From: Chlamydiota bacterium
Lineage (GTDB): Bacteria; Auribacterota; UBA3054; B51-G9
NCBI GenBank assembly: GCA_003648225.1
Contig: QMOL01000121.1
Location: forward strand, 1 to 8,325
Length of the DNA: 8,325 nucleotides
Reading direction: 5' to 3'
Shown here: positions 1-5,980 of the stretch, piece after piece
Layout of the letters: every line of letters starts with the position of its first letter
How positions within the stretch are numbered: the stretch's first letter is position 1
The notes under the pieces: generated by a model
Seen by the model: only the letters and a program-made list of their open reading frames with translations
Databases searched by the model: none
What the model was told of the DNA's origin: nothing
Program-made: the position numbers and the translations under genes

Positions 1-1016
1 ATTATTTAAAAAACTATCTTGGCGGAATGAACTGGTGGCAGGCATACGAGAAATTTGATATGGATTTCGCGATTTATGTTTCACCAAAATATTCTTATTC
101 TGAAAGCGACTTATCAAACTGGCAGATGAACAGAAAAAACCTCGGTAAAGATGAAGACGGAAACTTTTTATGGGATGAAACTATCATTACACCAAAAGGT
201 GAACTTCATCACACAGGCGCAAGAAATGAATTTACCGAGTGGACAACCGAATACATAATTAAAAATGATAAAGATTTTGAATTATGGAATGAATTTTATC
301 CGGTACCAACTAATATTGACTTTTCTGAAATCCAGGCGGTAAAAGACCGACTCGGTGATAAAGGCATCATTCGCTCACATCCGTTCAGTCCGGGTCAGGG
401 AAGTCCATGGCAAAGTTTTTGTACTCTCTATGATACTGAAAAAGCTATCTTCATGGCGATGGATGAACCGGAAAAACTTCACCAATTTTTAAATGCTATT
501 CTGAAAAAAACTTTGCGCGTTTCTGAAATGTGGAATGGCTCACCTGCAGATATGGTTGAAACCGATGGTGGAGCAGGCTCATCAACAGTTATCAGCCCGG
601 CAATGTTCGAGGAATTTTGTCTTCCCTACGACAAAAAGCAAAATGCTGTTTTTCATGAAGCCGGACTTAAAGTCGTTTGCCATTTGTGCGGCGGAATAAT
701 GCCTCTGCTCAACTTAGTAGTTCAAACAGATGCAGATGGTCTTGAAACAATGACTCCTCCGGCGATGGGCGGTGACTGCAATTTAAAAGAAGCTTCGCAA
801 AAAATCGGTGATAAACTTTTCTTCATAGGCGGATTCGACCAAAATGCCGGTTTTGAAAACGGAACACCGGCAATAGTACGAAAACAAGTTTTTGAATGTT
901 TCGAAGCAACTAAAAATGAAGCAGGATATATTATTTGTCCGTCCGATCATTTTTTTCACGGAAATCCCGATTGCCTGCAGGCTTTTTCTGATGCTGCTAA
1001 AGAATGTGTGTATTAA
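1..1016 (+). CDS. URO-D-family corrinoid methyltransferase-like protein, 5' truncated by window edge
   Basis: The reading frame is open from base 3, so the ATG at 27 is probably internal (the residues before it read YLKNYLGG) and the true start lies outside the window. From the ATG there are 329 residues; URO-D-family proteins usually have about 340-400, so roughly the first 50 seem missing. The C-terminal half is typical of the uroporphyrinogen decarboxylase / methylcobamide methyltransferase fold: a conserved VETDGGAGSS region (about 177-186), KVVCHLCGG (215-223), DADGLETM (235-242), FFIGGFDQ (265-272) and YIICPSDH (301-308). Counting from the ATG, H219-x-C221 plus C304 would suit the His-x-Cys...Cys zinc site of MtaA/MtbA-type enzymes that move methyl groups between corrinoid proteins and thiols. 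True haem-pathway HemE is less likely. Substrate is unknown. It converges on the minus-strand genes to the right. Family assignment is firm; the methyltransferase role is inference. Confidence 0.85.
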   Translation, partial: YLKNYLGGMNWWQAYEKFDMDFAIYVSPKYSYSESDLSNWQMNRKNLGKDEDGNFLWDETIITPKGELHHTGARNEFTEWTTEYIIKNDKDFELWNEFYPVPTNIDFSEIQAVKDRLGDKGIIRSHPFSPGQGSPWQSFCTLYDTEKAIFMAMDEPEKLHQFLNAILKKTLRVSEMWNGSPADMVETDGGAGSSTVISPAMFEEFCLPYDKKQNAVFHEAGLKVVCHLCGGIMPLLNLVVQTDADGLETMTPPAMGGDCNLKEASQKIGDKLFFIGGFDQNAGFENGTPAIVRKQVFECFEATKNEAGYIICPSDHFFHGNPDCLQAFSDAAKECVY

Positions 1017-1084
1017 GGATTGTTGGAGTCCACGCTTTAACGTGTCTTGGATTGATGGATTGACATTTGACCTTATAAACACTC

Positions 1085-1173
1085 AATATTCAACAAGAAA
1101 TGTTCAATGATAAAATTAGGGATTTATTATTAACTTTTTTGATTGCTTATTTTACTGTTGATTATTGAATATT
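1085..1173. repeat. Long inverted repeat with TTCAA-type iterations
   Basis: AATATTCAA (1085-1093) and TTGAATATT (1165-1173) are perfect 9-base inverted copies separated by 71 AT-rich bases. Inside, ATATTCAACA is followed by the related ATGTTCAATG, and TGTTGATTATTG precedes the right arm, so the block looks built from variants of one short motif. No ORF of note covers it. It could be a decayed small mobile repeat or a slippage-derived AT-rich spacer. Confidence 0.45.
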
Positions 1174-1179
1174 TATTTT

Positions 1180-1203
1180 GACCTTACAACCTTGTAACCT
1201 TGT
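1180..1203. repeat. Three-copy 8-base tandem repeat
   Basis: GACCTTAC, AACCTTGT and AACCTTGT follow one another without gap; the last two are identical and the first differs at three positions. It sits in the gene-poor stretch between convergent genes. No function is visible; it is a likely replication-slippage product. Confidence 0.6.
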
Positions 1204-1237
1204 ATTATTTTAATCATAACCAAAAATGCAAAACAAA

Positions 1238-1306
1238 GTAAATTCAATTTGCTCAACAGAGCAAATTTACTCAGTCGGGACACACGCTAAGTTTAATTGT
1301 CCCGAC
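1238..1306 (+). repeat. Intergenic hairpin element, copy 1 (two hairpins)
   Basis: The first hairpin has arms AATTTGCTC (1246-1254) and GAGCAAATT (1259-1267) around loop AACA. An overlapping alternative pairs GTAAATT (1238-1244) with AATTTAC (1264-1270). The tail ACTCAG follows, then a second perfect 9-base hairpin, GTCGGGACA (1274-1282) with TGTCCCGAC (1298-1306) around a 15-base loop. The AAATT...AATTT hairpin plus [AC]CTC tail is shared with the elements near 4971, 6652 and 7162. The second hairpin is followed on the plus strand by T-rich sequence and might help terminate the left-edge gene, but there is no clean T run. Confidence 0.65.
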
Positions 1307-1329
1307 AACCTTTAACTTTTAACTTTCTT

Positions 1330-1383
1330 ATGACAAGCAGACAACGACTCATCACAGCGTTAAAACACATCCTTCTGACCTGA
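1330..1383 (+). pseudogene. Possible N-terminal remnant of a second URO-D-family gene
   Basis: An ATG at 1330 opens 17 codons reading MTSRQRLITALKH then ILLT and a TGA stop. The first 13 residues match the usual opening of URO-D-family methyltransferases, which commonly start with M-T-x-R-x-R-x-x-x-A-L-x-H and then a PDRVP-like stretch. After the His codon the frame is lost. Skipping two bases gives PSDLTNRVIPYVVVV before another stop, loosely like the expected next segment, which would suit a frameshift. Nothing recognisable follows. A full URO-D-family gene ends about 310 bases upstream, so this may be the stub of a tandem paralogue. The match is short and could be chance. Confidence 0.4.
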
Positions 1384-1445
1384 CGAACAGAGTTATCCCT
1401 TATGTAGTCGTAGTTTAGACCGTTTTGGGCATTTCAACTACATGG

Positions 1446-1661
1446 CTATAATGTAATTCCTATTAATTTTAATATTTCTTCTTGTTCCTGATCAGGTTCA
1501 GTTATTATTTTTGATTCTACACCGCAAATCGTACATTTATTTCTGCGAATACTTTTCAAACGCTCAATTACTAATTTTTTTGTCCAACGGCAATTTTTTC
1601 CTTTCTTATTTTTATTAAATAACGGTTTTAATAACTGCCGTTCCGCTCCATACATTACCAT
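1446..1661 (-). CDS. Small basic CxxC protein, possibly the tail of a degraded transposase
   Basis: This 71-codon ORF starts 7 bases after the stop of the TPR gene on the same strand and ends in TAG. The product is lysine-rich in its first half and has three cysteines, C23 and a CTIC pair at 43-46 followed by Gly, which could be half of a zinc site. I do not recognise it with certainty. The last third, with ITEPDQEQEEILKLIG, resembles from memory the C-termini of IS4/IS1634-type DDE transposases, where a short strand is followed by a TEPT-x-EQ-x-IL-x-x-LG-like segment. No transposase core, inverted repeats or target duplication is visible next to it; upstream the frame closes at once (TAG at 1662-1664). 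ATGs at codons 1 and 3 are both possible starts, neither with a Shine-Dalgarno. It may be a real small gene co-transcribed with the TPR gene, or a remnant. Confidence 0.45.
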   Translation of the reverse strand: MVMYGAERQLLKPLFNKNKKGKNCRWTKKLVIERLKSIRRNKCTICGVESKIITEPDQEQEEILKLIGITL

Positions 1662-1668
1662 CTACCCG

Positions 1669-3237
1669 TTATTGATTTCTAAGTTTTTTATAATCAGGTG
1701 TATTTTTTATTAAACGTCTTCTTTTCTGAGGAAGTTTTTGTAGATGATTATCTATTTTGCGAATCATCTCTTTCGCTTTTTCGTTGTTCCCGTTTCGCGA
1801 ATAAATAAGTCCTAAACTTATCATCGGGTTGTATTTATCGTTTCTATTATATTTTATAGACTCCTCATAATACTTTATAGCCGACTGGGTATCACCTAAC
1901 CTTTCATATGCTTCCGCGCTGCGCACTTTGTTAATAAATCCCGGCTTTGGAGATGTTTCATACCAATTTAATGCCGCGTAATCGTCACCGGTTTTAGAAT
2001 AATAATTGCCCAGTTGAACAGCGACATCATCTTTCCATTTTTTAGTTTTCCCATAATCATAAGAATTCTCAAGAGTTCTAATCGCGCTGTTCAAATCGCC
2101 GAGTTTTTCATAAGTTTTAGCAAGAGGCAGTGCTGTTTTCCGTGCTGATTCAGGAGATTTGTTTGCCTGTTCATAATAATCAGCAGCTTTTTGAAGATAA
2201 TCTTCATTATTAGATTTTTCACCGTTTAAACGATAAATTTCCGCCATTTCATATTCATAATTCACCCTGTCAGATTTCTCCGCCCAAGTATTTATAGTTT
2301 TTTCCGCGGTGGCAAGGTCACCTGATTCAGCATAAGTTTTTGCGAGTTGTTCATATAAATTATCATTTGGTTTTTCATTTATAAGTTCATTTAAAATTTC
2401 TATTTTTCTTTCTGCAAAAGCTTTATCGGATAATTTATCTTTCATTAAATAAATACCTACGCCCGGTATTTCTATAAAACGATTTTTGTAATCCTGCCAT
2501 AATGCTTCATAAGTTAATGAATCTTTGGATTTATCCAACCCGGTTACCCAAATGCCGGGCGCGTTAGAAAAAGCTCCGTTTTCAAACAAATCGGAATTTA
2601 GCATATCCGCGCTCACGCTCGCCTCCCTGCCGGTTATATTTAATTCCAATCCAGTAGCGTTCTTGTCCAATTTCACTAGGAAATCATTTGAACGCGCGGG
2701 AAGGTTATCAAGTATTTGCTGTAATGCCTGAAGATTATCAGAAGAGTTTGTAGAAAAGTTATTTTGTTCTGATTTATCTGTAGAATTTTCAGATGGATCA
2801 ATATTATTCGAATTGTCAGAATATAAAGGATTATTTTTATTTAAAGCAATTTGACCACCTTTTGTTTGTTCTTTGTTTTTATTTTGCTTATTTCCACGCA
2901 AAGAATTTTTTCCAAATTTATTATTTGAACCATAATATTTTGAATCATCATTCTTTCTGAGTTTAATAATCTCATCCTTCAGTTCTTCGGAATTCTTATA
3001 CTTGTCTAAATATTCCGCCACAAGCGGTGAATTTTCACCGTATTGTTCTACAAGCTGCTTCAATTCTTCAATAGAGAAAGGGGGTTCATTTCCGTTATGT
3101 TTGAGATAGACAGAAATAATTATTACCGAAATCACAGTTATGATAACAATTGCTGTTAAACGTATATTTTTCATAATGATCATCTCAACAAAGTCTTTTT
3201 TCTTTTTCTGATTTAAATTTTGGAAGTTTATTTTCAT
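1669..3237 (-). CDS. Membrane-anchored tetratricopeptide-repeat protein coupled to wzt
   Basis: The predicted 522-residue protein has a short lysine-rich N-terminus, one hydrophobic segment at about 26-45, a charged helical stretch (55-95), a low-complexity Asn/Lys/Ser linker (about 96-170) and a small unrecognised region (170-270). The rest is a TPR superhelix. TPR-like units are visible near 291-322, 326-360, 368-395, 402-430, 436-465 and 471-498, with typical A-x-x-Y-x-x-x-G-D or LGD turns. The C-terminus is basic. The anchor should place the repeats outside the cytoplasm, with TPRs acting as a protein-binding scaffold. The ATG overlaps the wzt TGA as ATGA, implying translational coupling and a role linked to polysaccharide export. 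The first 18-21 residues are weakly like a leader, so starts at Met19 or Met22 (ATGs at 3183 and 3174), giving a cleaner signal anchor, are also possible. The exact function is unknown; no enzymatic domain is visible. Confidence 0.85.
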   Translation of the reverse strand: MKINFQNLNQKKKKDFVEMIIMKNIRLTAIVIITVISVIIISVYLKHNGNEPPFSIEELKQLVEQYGENSPLVAEYLDKYKNSEELKDEIIKLRKNDDSKYYGSNNKFGKNSLRGNKQNKNKEQTKGGQIALNKNNPLYSDNSNNIDPSENSTDKSEQNNFSTNSSDNLQALQQILDNLPARSNDFLVKLDKNATGLELNITGREASVSADMLNSDLFENGAFSNAPGIWVTGLDKSKDSLTYEALWQDYKNRFIEIPGVGIYLMKDKLSDKAFAERKIEILNELINEKPNDNLYEQLAKTYAESGDLATAEKTINTWAEKSDRVNYEYEMAEIYRLNGEKSNNEDYLQKAADYYEQANKSPESARKTALPLAKTYEKLGDLNSAIRTLENSYDYGKTKKWKDDVAVQLGNYYSKTGDDYAALNWYETSPKPGFINKVRSAEAYERLGDTQSAIKYYEESIKYNRNDKYNPMISLGLIYSRNGNNEKAKEMIRKIDNHLQKLPQKRRRLIKNTPDYKKLRNQ

Positions 3238-4931
3238 TCTGAAATAATACTTCTAACCATAATCCCTAATTCTCTATTGTCATTTGCACCATAAATTTCC
3301 GATGGTATAAATGATTTCTCACACTGAATTGAAAATCTGGTTACCTGACCGGCAAATTCATCCGGCAGTTTAAAAGTGAGTGATTGATATTGCGGCACAG
3401 CAATTTCTTTTACTCCAACTGTTTTTCCGTTTGCCAATAATTCTATTTTAAGCGGTGCAGTTTCGCATTGAGACACATCGGTTGAAGCGTCAATTTTAAC
3501 AACAGCTTTTTCTCGCACTCTAATAACAAAAACAGCGACGCGGTGCGTCCACCGAATAGTTCCATCATTTGTTTTCTCAAGCGGATGCCATCCTGAGAAC
3601 ATCCAGGAAGAAGATTCATCGCTTAAATTAATTTCGTGTGGCGCTTCTCCAAAAATAGTTTCAAGAAGTTCCCCCGTATCGGTTTTATCGGATTTCTCAA
3701 CTTTTACATCTGTTTTTACTGATAAACGGGCTACTCCGCCGCAGTACGAATCTGTTTCAGGTAAAATTTTAAAAGCAATAAATTTATCCGCCCAGTCGTA
3801 ACACTCCTGCAAATGGTCAAGTCCGGAATGAACAGCAGCCGTAACGGTATAATTTCCTGGACCAATGTCAAAACCAAGAGCGAATTTTGCTGTCATTTTG
3901 TCCCCCGGCTCAAGCGGTTTCATTTTTTGTTTAAGGCGATATGTATTTGTCGCAAAAACTTCATAACCCAGTCTGTCACGCAAAGCGATACCGACAGTTG
4001 GGGATTGAATTTTTGATAGCGCGATGAGTTCAACTGCTATTTCTCCTTTAGTACCCGACACAAAAGTTCGTGTTGGTTTTTTATCGCAGATAACATCGAT
4101 TTTTGTGATTAGAGCGTCGAAAGTTCCTGACCGCTGCGCGGCAGGTTGTTTTTTATTTTTTCTTGCTTTTTCAATTTTGAAAGAAGCTTTGTCGGATACC
4201 TGCCGAGCGACAAGTGCGTTATAATAATTCAAAACATCGTCAGGTGAACCCTGCTCGGCGATTCTTCCTTCGTGAAGCAGAACGGCTTCATCACAGAGTA
4301 ATTTCACAGCCCCGGGATCATGACTGACAAAAAGAAGTGTTCCGCCGTCCTCTTTAAATTCTTTTAATCGCCGCAGACATTTTTGCTGGAAATATGCATC
4401 ACCAACGGCGAGAGCTTCATCAATAATCAAAATATCAGGATTTATGTTTGCCGCGACGGAAAATCCGAGTCGTAAAGCCATTCCGGTAGAATAAATTCTC
4501 AACGGGTGGTCGATAAAATCGCCCAGTTCGGCGAATTCGATAATTTTAGGAAGCTGTTCATGAATTTCTTCATCACTTAATCCGAGCAAACTTGCGTTAA
4601 GGAAAATATTTTGGCGACCTGTAAATTCGGGATGAAAACCTGATCCCAGTTCAAGCAAACCGGTAATTCGCCCGCCAATATCCAGCGAGCCCGAAGTGGG
4701 TGAAAGAGTACCGCACAAGATTTTCAGGAGAGTGCTTTTCCCCGCGCCGTTAGCGCCGATAATTCCGAGAGAAGTTCCATGATTAACTTTAAGATCCACA
4801 TCACGCAATGCCCAGAAAGCCCAGTGATATGACATACCTTTTGGTGTCAGCCATTCTTTCAATCTATCGAGTGGTTTATCATAAACTCGAAACCGTTTGC
4901 TAAGATTTTTTATTTTTATTACTGAATTCAT
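3234..4931 (-). CDS. wzt: Wzt-type ABC transporter ATPase with long cargo-binding C-terminus
   Basis: This is the ATPase of an O-antigen/polysaccharide ABC exporter, energising transfer of lipid-linked glycan across the inner membrane with the permease encoded upstream. The nucleotide-binding domain spans about 1-240. It has Walker A GANGAGKST (59-67), the YSTGM signature (147-151) typical of the Wzt/TagH branch, Walker B ILIIDEALAVGD with D171/E172, and the switch His204 in FVSHD. Residues about 268-400 match the beta-sandwich Wzt C-terminal domain that recognises glycan end groups. A further 150 residues or so (about 415-565) include SGWHPLE and RWTH and look like a second beta-rich module. 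At 565 residues it is longer than classical Wzt (about 430). The ATG is used without a clear Shine-Dalgarno, and a conserved leader ends 11 bases upstream. The 3' end overlaps the TPR gene by ATGA. ABC and first C-terminal domain assignments are firm; the last module is inferred. Confidence 0.93.
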   Translation of the reverse strand: MNSVIKIKNLSKRFRVYDKPLDRLKEWLTPKGMSYHWAFWALRDVDLKVNHGTSLGIIGANGAGKSTLLKILCGTLSPTSGSLDIGGRITGLLELGSGFHPEFTGRQNIFLNASLLGLSDEEIHEQLPKIIEFAELGDFIDHPLRIYSTGMALRLGFSVAANINPDILIIDEALAVGDAYFQQKCLRRLKEFKEDGGTLLFVSHDPGAVKLLCDEAVLLHEGRIAEQGSPDDVLNYYNALVARQVSDKASFKIEKARKNKKQPAAQRSGTFDALITKIDVICDKKPTRTFVSGTKGEIAVELIALSKIQSPTVGIALRDRLGYEVFATNTYRLKQKMKPLEPGDKMTAKFALGFDIGPGNYTVTAAVHSGLDHLQECYDWADKFIAFKILPETDSYCGGVARLSVKTDVKVEKSDKTDTGELLETIFGEAPHEINLSDESSSWMFSGWHPLEKTNDGTIRWTHRVAVFVIRVREKAVVKIDASTDVSQCETAPLKIELLANGKTVGVKEIAVPQYQSLTFKLPDEFAGQVTRFSIQCEKSFIPSEIYGANDNRELGIMVRSIISE

Positions 4932-4942
4932 TTTTCATACTA

Positions 4943-4980
4943 TTTCTTGTTAAATTGCAGGTACTCGGAGTAAATTGTCC
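4943..4980 (-). promoter_or_regulatory. Conserved 38-base leader upstream of wzt
   Basis: On the minus strand this reads GGACAATTT, n, CTCC, n, AG, three variable bases, CTGCAA, three variable bases, AACAA, n, AAA. It ends 11 bases before the wzt ATG. The segment at 6623-6660 has the same layout, 29 of 38 bases identical without gaps, and also ends 11 bases before a start codon. Its 5' end forms one arm of the adjacent hairpin. The fixed spacing suggests a 5'-leader element or a start-site context carried by a repeat. What it does is not visible. Confidence 0.5.
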
Positions 4981-5007
4981 TCGATTTATTAAATCGGAAT
5001 CAATTTA
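4971..5007 (-). repeat. Intergenic hairpin element, copy 2
   Basis: Outer arms TAAATTG (4971-4977) and CAATTTA (5001-5007) enclose inner arms CGATTT (4982-4987) and AAATCG (4991-4996) around loop ATT, with a four-by-four internal loop. On the minus strand the hairpin is followed by ACTCCGAG, the element tail. It lies between wzm and wzt, where the RNA hairpin could attenuate, stabilise or separate expression of the two genes. Confidence 0.65.
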
Positions 5008-5033
5008 ATTTCCGGGTGTTCGCTTATTATTTT

Positions 5034-5050
5034 GTCCGATTAATCGGGAC
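5034..5050 (-). repeat. Short palindromic hairpin in the wzm-wzt gap
   Basis: GTCC (5034-5037) pairs with GGAC (5047-5050); inside lies the 12-base palindrome CCGATTAATCGG (5036-5047). Its GTCC/GGAC arms recall the GTCGGGACA hairpin of copy 1. It follows the tail of the degenerate element at 5054-5085 on the minus strand, as the second hairpin follows the tail in copy 1. Confidence 0.5.
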
Positions 5051-5053
5051 TCG

Positions 5054-5085
5054 CAGTAAATGTCGCTATTGCGCCTTTATTACTG
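5054..5085 (-). repeat. Degenerate hairpin element copy after wzm
   Basis: CAGTAA (5054-5059) pairs with TTACTG (5080-5085), with a small inner GCG/CGC stem. On the minus strand it is followed by ACTGCGAGTCC, which parallels the ACTCCGAGTACC after copy 2, so the wzm-wzt gap appears to hold two tandem copies in the same orientation. It starts about 13 bases after the wzm stop and might also act as a weak partial terminator; no T run follows. Confidence 0.45.
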
Positions 5086-5098
5086 CACTTCATATTCA

Positions 5099-5980
5099 TC
5101 AAATCTGATCCGGTAGTTCTTCCCTTAATTTAAGGAAGAATAATGTTGACAGAACTGCCGTTATGATAGAAATTCCCGCTATTAAAGTTAATTTCAAGAG
5201 GAACTGATCGCGTTGCGGAACGAAGGTATTCGGCAATGAATCATACCAAATGACTTGTTTCCACAAGATATTCTGATAAAGGTTTGTAAGATGATAAAGC
5301 GGATTTAATTGGACAAAAATCTTTCCAATTTTCGGCATTAATCGCGGAATCAAATCACGAGGATAAACGATAGGTGTAAGCCAAAACCATAATTGAAGAA
5401 GTATTCCTATAATTTGGGGCATATCGCGAAAATGAGCTGTGACAGTAGCTAAAAACAATCCGATTCCATACATAAAAAGTGCTTGAATAATAACAATTAC
5501 CGGCAACCAGACAATGCTCCAACCAACACAATGCCCTGTAACAATAATAACCGCGAGAAAAATCACGAGCATAATCGCAAGGGTAATAATTCCACTGATA
5601 ACCTGATAAAGCACAAGCAGCGGGTGTGGAAACGCGACTTTTTTTATTAAATCCCGGTGTGCCAGGAACGCGGTTGAAGTGCGCATAACAGTTTCATTAA
5701 ATGTTATCCACGCGAGTAAACCGGAACAAATGTAAATACTCATCGCGAACGGGTCGTTTACATTTCCAAGTTGAGCGACAGCATCTGCAGGAAGTTTCGC
5801 GCCGATGATTCTTGCAAGCAGAACAGCGAAGATAAAAACCTGCGCGGCAGGCTGAAGGATATTCCAGAACACGCCGAGTACCGATCCGGCATACCGACTG
5901 CGAAAGTCCTGTTTCACAAGGTCCCACAATAAATGTCTGTAATGCCAGAAGTCTATATTAAGTTTAAAGAGCTTTAACAT
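5099..5980 (-). CDS. wzm: Wzm-type ABC-2 permease for polysaccharide export
   Basis: This 293-residue inner-membrane permease pairs with Wzt to export a lipid-linked polysaccharide such as O-antigen or capsule. The N-terminal amphipathic region contains DFRSRYAGSVLG (25-36), the hallmark of Wzm/TagG/KpsM-type ABC-2 proteins. Hydrophobic segments lie near 36-58, 79-95, 121-148, 155-182, 190-206 and 261-284, giving the six spans of the family. HFRDMPQI (183-190) and LNPLYHLTN (225-233) are the other conserved family signatures. Length is normal. The ATG at 5980 lies inside the end of the preceding hydrolase gene (17-base overlap), indicating co-transcription and probable translational coupling; no Shine-Dalgarno is seen. 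Its partner wzt begins 167 bases downstream rather than overlapping, which is unusual for this pair. Confidence 0.93.
   Translation of the reverse strand: MLKLFKLNIDFWHYRHLLWDLVKQDFRSRYAGSVLGVFWNILQPAAQVFIFAVLLARIIGAKLPADAVAQLGNVNDPFAMSIYICSGLLAWITFNETVMRTSTAFLAHRDLIKKVAFPHPLLVLYQVISGIITLAIMLVIFLAVIIVTGHCVGWSIVWLPVIVIIQALFMYGIGLFLATVTAHFRDMPQIIGILLQLWFWLTPIVYPRDLIPRLMPKIGKIFVQLNPLYHLTNLYQNILWKQVIWYDSLPNTFVPQRDQFLLKLTLIAGISIITAVLSTLFFLKLREELPDQI

Noticed and set aside
783..1082. Minus-strand 99-codon ORF opposite the left-edge gene
   Set aside because: It lies antisense to clearly conserved URO-D coding sequence and has no recognisable protein features; it is a shadow frame. The same holds for the plus-strand frame at 892-1110.
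1060..1090. Perfect TTGACA followed by TATAAA, suggesting a promoter
   Set aside because: The two boxes are only 8 bases apart and no -10-like hexamer occurs at 16-18 bases; no gene starts within a useful distance downstream.
1180..1306. Possible CRISPR array
   Set aside because: The repeats are short, differ from each other and lack regular spacers; the block is explained by a tandem 8-mer and hairpins.
1372..1443. Inverted TGTAGT/ACTACA pair flanking the region after the URO-D-like remnant, as insertion-element ends
   Set aside because: Arms are only six bases, no transposase core is present, and no flanking target duplication is visible.
5697..5927. Minus-strand 76-codon ORF inside wzm
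   Set aside because: It is a same-strand alternative frame of a conserved permease, rich in Arg and Cys as expected of a shifted frame. Plus-strand frames at 2525-2731, 3813-4016, 4024-4224 and 6043-6285 were rejected as antisense shadows likewise.
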